A stretch of DNA of 64,000 nt from Bradyrhizobium sp. AZCC 2262 (GCF_036924535.1 NZ_JAZHRT010000001.1:7068001-7132000), one strand, 5' to 3'; shown: positions 8,782-17,560, numbered from the stretch's first letter. Notes: generated by a model not told the origin, from the letters alone. Translations and numbers: made by a program.

Positions 8782-9009
8782 ATGAAAGCCGAAATTCACC
8801 CGAATTATCATACGATTACGGTCGTAATGACCGACGGGACCGAGTACCAGACCCGCTCCACCTGGGGCAAGGAAGGCGACAAGCTGAACCTCGATATCGA
8901 CCCCAAGTCGCATCCGGCCTGGACCGGCGGCTCGCAGCAGCTCCTCGACCGCGGCGGCCGCGTGTCGCGCTTCCAGAAGAAGTTTTCGGGCTTCCTCAAG
9001 AAGGACTGA
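8782..9009 (+). CDS. rpmE: 50S ribosomal protein L31
   Basis: The 75-residue product starts [20 protein letters not shown] and carries [10 protein letters not shown] and HPAWTGGSQ, typical of alphaproteobacterial bL31. It binds the large subunit near the central protuberance and bridges to the small subunit. There is no CxxC zinc pair, so it is the zinc-independent (C-minus) form. An AAGGAT ribosome-binding site precedes the ATG. A strong intrinsic terminator follows about 40 bases after the stop. Confidence 0.97.
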   Translation: MKAEIHPNYHTITVVMTDGTEYQTRSTWGKEGDKLNLDIDPKSHPAWTGGSQQLLDRGGRVSRFQKKFSGFLKKD

Positions 9010-9046
9010 GGGTTTTCGGAGCCGCGCCTGCTTCCGCCCAGACATG

Positions 9047-9079
9047 CAAAAACGCCCCGGTTTGCCGGGGCGTTTTTTT
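9047..9079 (+). terminator. Intrinsic terminator after rpmE
   Basis: The stem cgccccgg / ccggggcg has a short loop and is followed by a run of seven T. An A-run precedes it, so it could also act on the opposite strand. Confidence 0.9.
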
Positions 9080-9097
9080 GTTTGACTGTTCGTTGGC

Positions 9098-9171
9098 GTC
9101 ATTCCGGGGCGATGCGAAGCATCGAACCAGGAATCTCGAGATTCCGGGTTCGCTTCGCGCCCCGGAATGAC
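9098..9171. repeat. Palindromic repeat, gtcattccgg family, copy 1
   Basis: The element starts gtcattccggggcgatgcg and ends with the inverse cgccccggaatgac, with an inner hairpin ggaatctcgagattcc. Near-identical DNA is at 40729-40802 and a variant at 30183-30307. This copy begins 11 bases past the rcdA stop codon. Confidence 0.88.
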
Positions 9172-9182
9172 GGATGAAAGAC

Positions 9183-9695
9183 TTACTGTTCGAACGCCGC
9201 CTTCAGGCGGTTGAGCTGCGGCACCAGCGGATTGCCGATCGGGGCACGTTCTGCTGATGGCGCGTGGATCGTGAGGTCGAGCCGGCGGACCCGCGCCTGC
9301 AGGCTCATCGAGCGCGCAATCAGATCCTGCAATTGCTGTGGCAGCTTTTCGATCATGTCCTCGGCACAGGGATCGGCGGCCGTGAGCTTGACCTTGGTCT
9401 TTTCCCGATTGGCCTGGGTCAGCGTCATCTCGCCTTCCTTGACCGCGCGATGCAGCAGCAGCCAGGACGCGAGCTGCATCAGGCGGGTGGTGAGGCGCAT
9501 GCTTTCGGTTGCGTAAGTCAGGCTGACGGAACGTTCGAGCGCCTTGGCCTCGGTGCGGCCGTCGCCATCGAGATAGGCGGCGGTCTCCTCGACCAGGTCC
9601 ATGCCTTCCCGGAACAGGGTTCCGAACGCCGCAGAATTGGTAAGCCGCTCGCTGAACTGGACGAGCGCGGATTCGCTTTGCGAACGGTCCGCCAT
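9183..9695 (-). CDS. rcdA: DUF1465 family protein, RcdA-like protease adaptor
   Basis: The 170-residue protein is of the DUF1465/RcdA family. In Caulobacter, RcdA is an adaptor that helps ClpXP degrade the cell-cycle regulator CtrA and other substrates. The sequence is mostly helical, with SERLTNSAAFGTLFREGM early, the central AYLDGDGR, and a long C-terminal amphipathic part. The start is placed at the ATG before ADRSQSE, because the longer open frame adds 33 residues unlike the family. A shared function with Caulobacter RcdA is inference. Confidence 0.82.
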   Translation of the reverse strand: MADRSQSESALVQFSERLTNSAAFGTLFREGMDLVEETAAYLDGDGRTEAKALERSVSLTYATESMRLTTRLMQLASWLLLHRAVKEGEMTLTQANREKTKVKLTAADPCAEDMIEKLPQQLQDLIARSMSLQARVRRLDLTIHAPSAERAPIGNPLVPQLNRLKAAFEQ

Positions 9696-9846
9696 GGTTA
9701 ACGCCCTCACGCCACTATTTGCCCCACCGGCTGTGAACCACCGGCTTATGATGAACAAATCATTGCTCGGGCGAGGTCGAGAGTCCAGCGACAACCGGAT
9801 TTATGGTTTCCAGCGTATGGGGGCACAAAATAGCCGCACTACGCAC

Positions 9847-9873
9847 AAAAAAGAGCCGCCGTTTCCGGCGGCT
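9847..9873 (-). terminator. Strong intrinsic terminator
   Basis: The eight-pair stem has a four-base loop and is followed on the minus strand by six T. It also has four T on the plus side, so weak bidirectional action is possible. Confidence 0.85.
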
Positions 9874-9943
9874 TTTGAAGTTGATAACAGGGAGGCGTCA
9901 AACAGAGTGGACAGGAGCCACTCGGTGTCCAAACGAGGACGAT
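9847..9943 (-). ncRNA. Candidate trans-acting small RNA with C-rich loops
   Basis: A perfect minus-strand intrinsic terminator (stem agccgccg, GAAA loop, then C and six T; 9847-9873) has no protein gene directly before it. Upstream in the transcript lie an unpaired gacgcctccctg segment and a six-pair hairpin GAGTGG-CTCCTGT-CCACTC (9905-9923). A promoter-like pair (-35 TTTACG at 9974-9979, -10 CTTTAT at 9951-9956, spacing 17) would start a transcript of about 97 bases. Alphaproteobacterial regulatory RNAs often expose CCUCC-like anti-Shine-Dalgarno sequences in this way. Expression is not shown. Confidence 0.5.
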
Positions 9944-9950
9944 GCCAGTC

Positions 9951-9979
9951 ATAAAGGAGAAAGCTTAATCCTTCGTAAA
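9951..9979 (-). promoter_or_regulatory. Candidate promoter of the small RNA
   Basis: On the minus strand, TTTACG and CTTTAT are separated by exactly 17 bases, resembling the rhizobial housekeeping promoter form CTTGAC-N17-CTATAT. It sits about 100 bases before the orphan terminator. Confidence 0.4.
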
Positions 9980-10050
9980 CGAGCGATTTTCTTTAGGGAT
10001 TATTTGCCATGTCGGCCACTGGCCGAGTTTGATGTTGACTCCAACCGCTG

Positions 10051-10168
10051 GTCGTCCCTGCGAAAGCAGGGACCCATAGCCACCGGCGGTTATGATTGCG
10101 GGAAGTCGGCCAGCGGCCTGCCACAAGATGGGCCGCGGGGTATGGGTCCCTGCTTTCGCAGGGACGAC
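10051..10168. repeat. Palindromic repeat, gtcgtccctgc family, copy 1
   Basis: The left arm gtcgtccctgcgaaagcagg pairs with the right arm ctgctttcgcagggacgac. Each arm contains its own small hairpin. Related copies are at 33511-33680 and 35348-35467. It lies 25 bases beyond the DUF1192 stop. Confidence 0.88.
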
Positions 10169-10193
10169 GAAGTGAGAGATCGAGTTAAAATCT

Positions 10194-10385
10194 CTACGAC
10201 TTGAAGAAACTGTTCGCGGCGTCCTTTGACGCGCGCTTTTTCGTGACCGCTTCTTGCAGCCGTTCGATTTCTGAATTCATCAGCGCGATGCGCTCGGTCA
10301 ATTCCTCGACTGACAGCAGCGACAGGTCCTGGCCGATCTCGTGGGTGATCTTCTTCCGCGGCTTGTCGTCATCCTCGATCGCCAT
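10194..10385 (-). CDS. DUF1192 family protein
   Basis: The 63-residue protein is characteristic of alphaproteobacteria, with LSLLSVEELTERIALMNSEI and a basic C-terminus. The sequence predicts a short coiled coil. No function is established. It is divergent from the quinone oxidoreductase gene, with about 105 bases between the starts. Confidence 0.85.
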   Translation of the reverse strand: MAIEDDDKPRKKITHEIGQDLSLLSVEELTERIALMNSEIERLQEAVTKKRASKDAANSFFKS

Positions 10386-10490
10386 GCGTTTCTCCTTGCG
10401 CTGGGCGGTCCCCGGAGCGGTTGCCAGCCGATGCCGGGCTGGCTAATCAGGGGCCGCCTTCAAATTCTCAGCATTTCGCAAGGACAAATC

Positions 10491-11489
10491 ATGGAAAAGC
10501 TGCCCGCGCAAATGACCGTCGTCGGCATCAGCAAGCCCGGAGGTCCGGAAGTGCTGCTGCCAGAAACCCGCGCCGTGCCGGTGCCCGGTCCGGGTGAAAT
10601 CCTGGTCAAGGTGATGGCCGCCGGCGTCAACCGCCCGGACGTCGCGCAGCGCTCCGGCGCCTATCCGCCCCCGCCCGGCGCCAGCGACCTGCCCGGCCTT
10701 GAAATCGCGGGCGAAGTGGTCGCACTCGGCACGGGCGCGGCCAAGCACAAGCTCGGCGACAAGGTGATGTCGCTGGTGGCGGGCGGCGGCTACGCCCAAT
10801 ACTGCATTGCGCAAGACGCGCAGGCGATGGCAGTGCCGCCCTCGCTCTCGATCCAGGAAGCCGGCGCGATCCCGGAAACGCTGATGACGGTCTGGCACAA
10901 TGTGTTCGAGCGCGGTGCGCTGAAGCCGGGGGAAACCTTGCTGATCCACGGCGGCTCCTCCGGCATCGGCACCATGGCGATCCAGCTTGCGAAAGCGTTC
11001 GGCTCGAAAGTGATCGTGACCGTCGGCTCGCAGGACAAGGTCGATGCCTGCCTGAAACTCGGCGCTGACCGCGCCATCAACTACAAGACCGAGGACTTCG
11101 TCGCCGTGGTCAAGGCCGAGACCAACAATGTGGGCGCGAACCTGATCCTCGACATGGTTGCGGGCGAGTACGTCGATCGCAACTACGATGCCGCGGCGGT
11201 CGATGGCCGCATCGTGCAGATCGCAACCCTCAACGGACCCAAGGTCACCGTCAACATTGCCAAGGTGATGGTGAAACGGCTGACCCACACCGGCTCCACA
11301 CTGCGCCCCCGTACTAATGCGGATAAGGCGGCGATGGTTGCGGCGATCGAGGCCAAGGTCATGCCACTATTGCGCGAAGGACGCGTAAAACCGCTGATGG
11401 ACAGCTCATTCCCGCTGGAAAAAGCCGCCGACGCGCATCGGCGGATGGAGACCAGCGCACATATTGGCAAAATTGTGTTGGCGGTATAG
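10491..11489 (+). CDS. NAD(P)H-quinone oxidoreductase, zinc-independent MDR family
   Basis: The 332-residue protein belongs to the quinone oxidoreductase/PIG3 branch of the medium-chain dehydrogenase/reductase superfamily. The N-terminal catalytic domain has AAGVNRPDVAQRSGAYPPPP. The Rossmann domain has IHGGSSGIGTMAIQLAKAFG (about residue 145), the AxxGxxG-like dinucleotide site. Zinc ligands are absent, as expected for this branch. It would reduce quinones or related alkenals with NADPH. The ATG at 10491 has AAGGA upstream; a longer frame starting inside the DUF1192 gene is unlikely. Confidence 0.88.
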   Translation: MEKLPAQMTVVGISKPGGPEVLLPETRAVPVPGPGEILVKVMAAGVNRPDVAQRSGAYPPPPGASDLPGLEIAGEVVALGTGAAKHKLGDKVMSLVAGGGYAQYCIAQDAQAMAVPPSLSIQEAGAIPETLMTVWHNVFERGALKPGETLLIHGGSSGIGTMAIQLAKAFGSKVIVTVGSQDKVDACLKLGADRAINYKTEDFVAVVKAETNNVGANLILDMVAGEYVDRNYDAAAVDGRIVQIATLNGPKVTVNIAKVMVKRLTHTGSTLRPRTNADKAAMVAAIEAKVMPLLREGRVKPLMDSSFPLEKAADAHRRMETSAHIGKIVLAV

Positions 11490-11609
11490 CCGATCGCGCG
11501 CGGAGTGAAGGCGGAAACCCTTTGATTCGCTTTGCTTTCATGTCATTTATCGCGGCTGCGCCGACCCGTTCGCTGGGCCGGGAGAATCGTTGGTCGCGGA
11601 GTACTGACA

Positions 11610-14486
11610 TTGCGTCTGATCAGGTGCCTGGCGCTGATTGCGCTGGGCCTCATGATTGTTGCGGCGGCGCCTCCGGCGCACGCCATTGACGCTGTCAGCG
11701 TCCGCGGCGACGCGCCTGCCATCGATCTGACCGCGGTGCTCGATCATCAGCGCAGCGAAACCGACCGCATCCAGGTTTCGACGGCGCCGGGAACCGACGG
11801 CATCGTCCGCCGCATCGAGGTCCGCGCCCGCGAGGGCGGGCAGAACTGGGTGGTGTTCGCGCTTGCCAATAATACCGACGACCAGCTCGACCGCCTGATC
11901 GTTGCGCCTCACTACCGCATCGTTTCGTCGGGCCTGCTGTGGCCCGATCTAGGCCTGTCGCGCATCGCGACCATCACGCCGTCGGTCGGCGATCGTCCCG
12001 AGCGTCAGGAAAGCGCCACCGCCGACATCTTCCGCATCACGCTCGATCCCGGCGCCGTCGTCACATTCGTGGCCGAACTGCGCACCGACAAGCTGCCGCA
12101 GCTCTATCTGTGGGAACCCGACGCCTACAAGGACAAGGTCAACTCGTTCACGCTCTACCAGGGCATCGTGATCGGCATCTCCGGTCTTCTGGCCCTCGTG
12201 CTCACCATTCTGTTCGTGGTGAAGGGCAGCATCATGTTCCCGGCGGCGGCCGCACTGGCCTGGGCGGTGCTGGTCTATATCGGCGTCGATTTCGGCTTCT
12301 GGGGCAAGGTGCTCGACATGTCGAACAACGCCGAGCGCGTCTGGCGCGCGGCGGGCGAAGCGATCCTGGCGGCCACGCTGCTCGTGTTCCTGTTCGCCTA
12401 TCTCAATCTCAGCCGCTGGCATGTGCGTTACTCCCACATTACTGTCGGCTGGCTGGCCTTCCTCGGCTCGCTGGTGGCGCTGGCGCTGTTCGATCCCGCG
12501 GTCGCTTCCGGCATTGCGCGCATCTCGCTGGTGTTGATCGCCTTCGCAGGCTTCACGCTGATCGTCTATCTCTCGACGCATGGCTTCGACCGCGCGGTGC
12601 TGCTGATCCCGACCTGGTTCCTGCTGGTGGTCTGGGTGGTCGCGGCCGGCATGACGGTAGGGGGCAGCGTCACCAACGACATCGTCGGTCCCGCGCTGCT
12701 CGGCGGCCTCGTGCTGATCGTGATGCTGATCGGATTTACGGTGATGCAGCACGCCTTCGCCGGCGGCGGCGCGACCACCGGCATCGTCTCCGACGTCGAG
12801 CGCCGCGCGCTGGCGCTGACGGGCTCCGGCGACCTGATCTGGGACTGGGACGTCTCCGCCGACAAGGTGTTCACCAGCCCGGAGACCGAAAGCCTGCTCG
12901 GGCTGAAACGCGGCACGCTGGAAGGCCCGGCCGCAAAATGGCTCGAGGTGCTGCACCCGCTCGATCAGGATCGCTTCCGCGCAGCGCTGGACAGCGTGCT
13001 CGACCAGCGCCGCGGGCGGCTGGTGCAGGATTTCCGCCTGCGCACGCCCGACGGCCATTTCATGTGGTTCGCGCTGAAGGCGCGCCCGGTGGTCGGCTCC
13101 GACGGCGAGGTCTCGCGCGTGGTCGGAACGCTCACTGACGTTACCGACATCAAGAACGCCGAAGAGCGCATGCTGCACGACTCCGTGCATGACAACCTCA
13201 CGGGTCTTCCGAACCGCAAATTGTTCATGGACCGCCTCGGCGCGGTGGCCAATTTCACCAAGGCGATGCCGAACCTGCGGCCGACGCTGATGGTGATCGA
13301 CCTCGACCGCTTCAAGCAGGTCAATGATTCCGTCGGCATCGCGGTCGGCGACTCCATCCTGCTGACGCTGGCGCGGCGGCTGACGCGCATCCTGAAACCG
13401 CAGGACACGCTGGCGCGGCTCGCCGGCGATCAGTTCGGCCTGATCCTGATATCGGAACAGGACCCGGCGCGCATCACGGCCTTTGCCGAAACCATTCGCA
13501 AGACCATCCGCGCGCCGATCGCCTTCAACGACCGCGAGATCTTCCTGACCGCCTCCATCGGGCTCGCGCTGTCGGATCCGCAGATGCAATTGACGGAGGA
13601 GATCATCAAGGACGCCGAGCTTGCGATGTACCACTCCAAGCGGATCGGCGGCGACCGCATCGATGTGTACAAACCGGCCATGCGCGCGCGAAAAACCGAT
13701 CGCCTGACGCTGGAAAGCGAACTGCGCCGCGCCATCGAGCGGCAGGAGATCACCATTCTCTACCAACCGATCGTCCGGCTGGAAGACCGCTCGATCGCCG
13801 GCTTCGAGGCGCTCGCGCGCTGGGACCATCCAAAACTCGGCCGGATGTCTCCGTCGGAATTCATCTCGATTGCCGAGGAAATTGGCCTGATCGTCGATCT
13901 CGGCATGTTCGTGCTCGACCAGACCGCGCGGCAGCTTTCGGTGTGGCAGCGCGCAATGCGCTCGCGCGAGCCGATCTTTGCCTCCGTCAACGTCTCCTCG
14001 CGGCAATTGCTGCGCCACGATTTGATCCACGATATCCGAACCGTGCTGTCGCGCTCCTCGGTCGCGCGCGGCACGCTGAAACTGGAACTCACTGAGTCGC
14101 TGGTGATGGAGAATCCGGAGCACGCGGCACAGATGCTGACCCGCATCCGCGAGCTCGGCACCGGACTGTCGCTGGACGATTTCGGCACCGGCCATTCCTC
14201 GCTGGCCTATCTGCAGCGTTTTCCCTTTGACACCATCAAGATCGACCAGTCCTTCGTGCGCACCACCAGCCGCGGCACGCGGCCGGTGATCCTGAAATCG
14301 ATCATCGCGCTCGCCCACGACCTCGGCATGGACGTGGTGGCGGAAGGCGCGGAGACGGATTCGGATGCGGTCGAGCTCTATCAATTGGGCTGCGAATACG
14401 CACAGGGTTTTGCGTTCGGCGAGCCGATGGACGCGGATGCTGCGATGCGGCTGCTCACGGAAGAGCGGCTAGAAGCGGCGAGCTAA
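11610..14486 (+). CDS. Membrane PAS-GGDEF-EAL protein, predicted c-di-GMP phosphodiesterase
   Basis: The 958-residue sensor has a signal peptide ending APPAHA, an extracytoplasmic domain (about 30-175), a multi-helix membrane region (about 180-390), a PAS domain (from about 403), GGDEF (from about 527) and EAL (from about 700). The GGDEF motif is AGDQF, so cyclase activity is doubtful. The EAL residues are all present: FEALARW, NVSSRQ, ELTES, DDFGTGHSS, KIDQSF, AEGAE and AQGF. It should therefore hydrolyse c-di-GMP, with the GGDEF part perhaps binding GTP. I chose the TTG at 11610 (GGAG 8 bases before, right at the signal peptide); a frame extension to 11532 exists. Confidence 0.88.
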   Translation: MRLIRCLALIALGLMIVAAAPPAHAIDAVSVRGDAPAIDLTAVLDHQRSETDRIQVSTAPGTDGIVRRIEVRAREGGQNWVVFALANNTDDQLDRLIVAPHYRIVSSGLLWPDLGLSRIATITPSVGDRPERQESATADIFRITLDPGAVVTFVAELRTDKLPQLYLWEPDAYKDKVNSFTLYQGIVIGISGLLALVLTILFVVKGSIMFPAAAALAWAVLVYIGVDFGFWGKVLDMSNNAERVWRAAGEAILAATLLVFLFAYLNLSRWHVRYSHITVGWLAFLGSLVALALFDPAVASGIARISLVLIAFAGFTLIVYLSTHGFDRAVLLIPTWFLLVVWVVAAGMTVGGSVTNDIVGPALLGGLVLIVMLIGFTVMQHAFAGGGATTGIVSDVERRALALTGSGDLIWDWDVSADKVFTSPETESLLGLKRGTLEGPAAKWLEVLHPLDQDRFRAALDSVLDQRRGRLVQDFRLRTPDGHFMWFALKARPVVGSDGEVSRVVGTLTDVTDIKNAEERMLHDSVHDNLTGLPNRKLFMDRLGAVANFTKAMPNLRPTLMVIDLDRFKQVNDSVGIAVGDSILLTLARRLTRILKPQDTLARLAGDQFGLILISEQDPARITAFAETIRKTIRAPIAFNDREIFLTASIGLALSDPQMQLTEEIIKDAELAMYHSKRIGGDRIDVYKPAMRARKTDRLTLESELRRAIERQEITILYQPIVRLEDRSIAGFEALARWDHPKLGRMSPSEFISIAEEIGLIVDLGMFVLDQTARQLSVWQRAMRSREPIFASVNVSSRQLLRHDLIHDIRTVLSRSSVARGTLKLELTESLVMENPEHAAQMLTRIRELGTGLSLDDFGTGHSSLAYLQRFPFDTIKIDQSFVRTTSRGTRPVILKSIIALAHDLGMDVVAEGAETDSDAVELYQLGCEYAQGFAFGEPMDADAAMRLLTEERLEAAS

Positions 14487-14570
14487 GCGGCCCCGGAAGG
14501 CCGCGCCCCATAGCCGCGGCTTGTCTGTGGGACGACGGGGCCAGTTAGAAGACGGTGGGAGACTTTCCCG

Positions 14571-14990
14571 ATGGGCAACGCCAGATGCAGCTGCGGTGCA
14601 GTCACGCTCTCGCTTCCAAAAGAACCATCCAAGCTCGTCGTTGCTTGTCACTGCATTGACTGTCAACGCCGAACCGGCGCGCCGTTCGGCGTAGGCGCTT
14701 ATTACCCCGCTGAGGTTGTGACCATCTCAGGAACCTCAAAAGAGTTCACGCACGCCGCCGCAAGCGGCGGGAAAATCCATAATTATTTTTGTCCACAGTG
14801 CGGCTCAACAGTCTACTGGAAACTCAGCAATCTGCCCGCGCTGATCGCCGTTGCAGTCGGCGCGATGGCAGAACCAAAATACCCAGCCCCCGTCATATCG
14901 GTTTTCGAACAGTCGAAACATGACTGGGTTCAAATTGATGGTGCCGTGAAGCACTTCCAGCAGAGCAGCCCGCCAAGGATTTCAAACTGA
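14571..14990 (+). CDS. GFA-family zinc protein
   Basis: The 139-residue GFA-fold protein is named after the glutathione-dependent formaldehyde-activating enzyme. It shows CSCG near residue 6, CHCIDCQRRTG (about 27-37) and CPQCGS (about 75-80), the cysteines that hold two zinc ions. Members bind glutathione or have unknown roles, and formaldehyde activation is not proven for most. GGGAGA stands 8 bases before the ATG. It is convergent with the L,D-transpeptidase gene. Confidence 0.85.
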   Translation: MGNARCSCGAVTLSLPKEPSKLVVACHCIDCQRRTGAPFGVGAYYPAEVVTISGTSKEFTHAAASGGKIHNYFCPQCGSTVYWKLSNLPALIAVAVGAMAEPKYPAPVISVFEQSKHDWVQIDGAVKHFQQSSPPRISN

Positions 14991-15042
14991 GACACTACCG
15001 GATATGGGGTCGCAGCCTTCCCTACGCGCGGCCTGCCGCGTC

Positions 15043-16602
15043 TTACCACCAGCTCGGTTGCGGTGGTTGCACCGGACGATAGTACTGGCCGCCGCCCCGG
15101 CGCGTATTGCCGGTTTGGGGGACGGGATTGCGCTGGAAATTGAAGAAGCCGAAGCCGAAGCCGTCTTCGCCCTGGACGTTGTCGCTCGCAACGAGGACAT
15201 CGGTTGTCGGCCGGCGCGTTATGAAGCCGCCCTGGGGCTGGTTGTTCAGCACCGCGACGAACTCGGTGCGATAGTTGGTCTCGCGGCTCAGCGGCTCGTC
15301 CGAGATGACGATCGAGGATCGCGGCGATGCGGTCGGCGCGATGCGGTCGAGCACCCCCTGCGGGATCGTGATACGGTCGAGCGCAGCCTTGGCGTCGTCG
15401 CCGTTGTCGATCGTGACCGCGGTCCAGCGCAGGCCCGCCTCGTTGCGCGCCACCGCCGTGAACACATGCGTGCCGATCGGTCTTTCGGGATTGCGGATCG
15501 TGACCGGAACCTCGATTGTCGCATCGAACACGATGCCGCCGCCGTCAGGTGCCGGCTTATGCGTGGGACGGCGCACGTAAAGCTTCTGCGTCGCGCGGCT
15601 GATGTAGATTGAGACCGGCTCGAGCGCGAGCTTCGCCTCGCTTGCCGCTTTGGCGGTGTCGGCCTTCCGCGCCTGCGCCGTCTTGGCGGCTTCCTTTGCG
15701 AGGGCGGCGGCGTCGAGCTTGGATTTCGCGTCGGCCCTGGCGGTGTCGAGCTGGTTCCCCAGTTCCGCGGCCTTGACGGCGGCCTTTTGCTTGAGGTCCT
15801 CGGCCCGCGCCTTGGCCTCGTCCGTCTTGGCGGCAGCGAGCGCCTTGTCGGCGTAGGCGAGTTCGGCGTCGCCGAGGCGCTTGAGCCCCTCCAGCTTGCG
15901 CAACGACGCCGACAGCAACGCCGTCTCGCGCGTCGCTGTCGCGGCTGCTTTTTTCGCCTCGTCGGCCGTTTTGGCGGCTTCCGCCGCCTCGCGGGGGAGC
16001 GCCTCGGCCCTGGCCGGCGCGGCTGCGATGGCCTCCGCCTTCGGCACCAACAGCGCCGGATGGGAGAACTCGACCGGCTCGGCGTCATCAGGCGAGATGA
16101 TCACCCGCATCCCGATCCACGTCCTGTCGAACAACTTCTCGGCAAAGCCAAAGGGCATCCGAATGCAGCCGTGCGAGGCGGCGTACCCTGGCAGCGGCCC
16201 GCCGTGCAGCGCGATGCCGTTCCAGGTGATGCGCTGCATGTTGGGCATCTCGGCGTCGTCATAGAGGGTCGAGCGGTGTTCCTTCTCCTTTTCGAGGACG
16301 GCGAAGATTCCGGCCGGCGTCTCGCGTCCCGTGGTGCCGGTCGACACCGGCGCGCGCAGGATCCAGCCGTCAGCGTCGTAGAAAGTGACCTGCTGGGTCT
16401 TGATCGACACGATCGCCATGATCGGCTCGCCTGCATCGCGCGGCGCCGTCGCCTCGGTGGGGGGCTTGGGGCGCGTCTGTCTCGCCGCAGCGTCGGCGGT
16501 CAGCGCCGTCAGTGCGGCCATCACCGCGAGCGTCACAATGGCGGGGGAACCCCAACGCTGCATCACCACGGTGGATCGCGCCGTCGTAAATCGATTCACC
16601 AT
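15043..16602 (-). CDS. L,D-transpeptidase (YkuD) with coiled-coil insert
   Basis: The 519-residue exported protein has a signal-anchor near residues 20-40. Next comes a YkuD domain (about 60-170) with IALHGG and the catalytic ASHGCIRM (Cys near 146). A long Ala/Lys/Glu-rich coiled coil follows (about 190-320), then a second beta-rich C-terminal region (about 325-519) ending in a Gln/Pro/Tyr tail. L,D-transpeptidases make 3-3 cross-links or attach proteins to peptidoglycan. The coiled coil and C-terminal region roughly treble the usual length. A shorter start at Met14 is possible. Confidence 0.85.
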   Translation of the reverse strand: MVNRFTTARSTVVMQRWGSPAIVTLAVMAALTALTADAAARQTRPKPPTEATAPRDAGEPIMAIVSIKTQQVTFYDADGWILRAPVSTGTTGRETPAGIFAVLEKEKEHRSTLYDDAEMPNMQRITWNGIALHGGPLPGYAASHGCIRMPFGFAEKLFDRTWIGMRVIISPDDAEPVEFSHPALLVPKAEAIAAAPARAEALPREAAEAAKTADEAKKAAATATRETALLSASLRKLEGLKRLGDAELAYADKALAAAKTDEAKARAEDLKQKAAVKAAELGNQLDTARADAKSKLDAAALAKEAAKTAQARKADTAKAASEAKLALEPVSIYISRATQKLYVRRPTHKPAPDGGGIVFDATIEVPVTIRNPERPIGTHVFTAVARNEAGLRWTAVTIDNGDDAKAALDRITIPQGVLDRIAPTASPRSSIVISDEPLSRETNYRTEFVAVLNNQPQGGFITRRPTTDVLVASDNVQGEDGFGFGFFNFQRNPVPQTGNTRRGGGQYYRPVQPPQPSWW

Positions 16603-16912
16603 GCCATGCCCCGGTTGAAATGCCTGTCCGCGCTTGTATCCAGCAAAGTATCAGATCGCGATTTTGGATTAACTAACCGCCGCTACCATCCACGCCGCCA
16701 ATTCGCTCCTGAAGACTATCGGCTCGTTCCGTTGGCAATTCTCTCATATATGACAGCCCGCGAAGCAGGAAGGGAGGCTCGCGGCTGAAATTGGCGCTTT
16801 TTGGACCTGCAGCATGTAGAGAGACGACGTCCGCCACCTAAAGCGAACATTGGGTCAGCCGACAGGCTCGGACACAGGTCAAGACTGCACCAAGCTCCTG
16901 ATCGGCAATGCC
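16603..16912. other. Intergenic region upstream of the L,D-transpeptidase gene
   Basis: These 310 bases separate the transpeptidase start from the stop of the PQQ-cluster secreted protein gene, on the same strand. No gene, terminator or repeat stands out. The promoter for the transpeptidase is presumably here. Confidence 0.4.
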
Positions 16913-17560
16913 CTAATCCCTGGCGCGCGATATGCGGATCCGCGTTTCGTCGACGAAACTCTTGATGTCCTGATCGGGCCGGCGGAACAGATTACGTTCG
17001 ACAATGAGTGAACGGCCGCTGACCGTCTTGGTGCAGCGTTCCCTGAGATAGACGCCACCCACCGGCTGGTCCCCGGCTTCGGGCTGGCCTTCGCTGCACG
17101 TCCAGCCTTCCGGGCCGTAGCGCGATCTGGCCTGTAGCCCGAGCAGAAACGCCTTCTTCCGGATATAGAGACGCGCCTTCGGATCGGTCTCGATCTGCAA
17201 GCCGGCAACGTGCCCGGAATCGTCCATCAGCAAGGTCAGGATCGCGGGATGGCCCGCCACCATCGTGCCGTCGCGGCTGGTCGATGGATCGTAACCAAAT
17301 CGAATCGCTCGTATTCCGCTCGCGCCGGCGGGACAGTCGCGCCAGTCCTTCCAGCCCGCCAGTGTTCGCTTCGGATCCGTCGCGCAATAGAAGTCGACGT
17401 AGCCCGTTTCAGCCAGTTCGGTCGCGGCCATTCCGAGTCGAATGTCGCGCAGATCGTTGCCGCCGAACTCTTCCGCCCGTGCCGGAGTGGGTGCAAGTGC
17501 GACGGCCTGCAAGACAAGCAGGCCTACGGCAAGAAGTCCCGATCGCGTCAGTCTGTCCAT
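16913..17560 (-). CDS. Secreted hypothetical protein of the PQQ-dehydrogenase operon
   Basis: The 215-residue product has a clear signal peptide ending PTPARA. The mature part has five cysteines (for example YCATDP, DCPAG, WTCSEG, RCTKT), which suggests disulfides in the periplasm. I recognise no family. The ATG overlaps the stop of the cytochrome c gene (tgatg), which fixes the start and implies coupled translation. A periplasmic role beside the dehydrogenase is inference from position only. Confidence 0.78.
   Translation of the reverse strand: MDRLTRSGLLAVGLLVLQAVALAPTPARAEEFGGNDLRDIRLGMAATELAETGYVDFYCATDPKRTLAGWKDWRDCPAGASGIRAIRFGYDPSTSRDGTMVAGHPAILTLLMDDSGHVAGLQIETDPKARLYIRKKAFLLGLQARSRYGPEGWTCSEGQPEAGDQPVGGVYLRERCTKTVSGRSLIVERNLFRRPDQDIKSFVDETRIRISRARD

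Larger units (their letters stand above)
9696..10193. other. Long intergenic region with candidate small RNA and repeat
   Basis: About 500 bases separate the rcdA start from the DUF1192 stop. The region holds a strong hairpin terminator at 9847-9873, a candidate small RNA ending there, and a palindromic repeat at 10051-10168. I see no convincing protein-coding gene. Confidence 0.6.

Noticed and set aside
11949..14384. A long minus-strand open frame opposite the PAS-GGDEF-EAL gene (similar ones lie opposite the chemoreceptor and ABC exporter genes).
   Set aside because: Composition is His/Arg/Asp/Gln-rich without domains; the sense strand has clear families. Common artefact at high GC.
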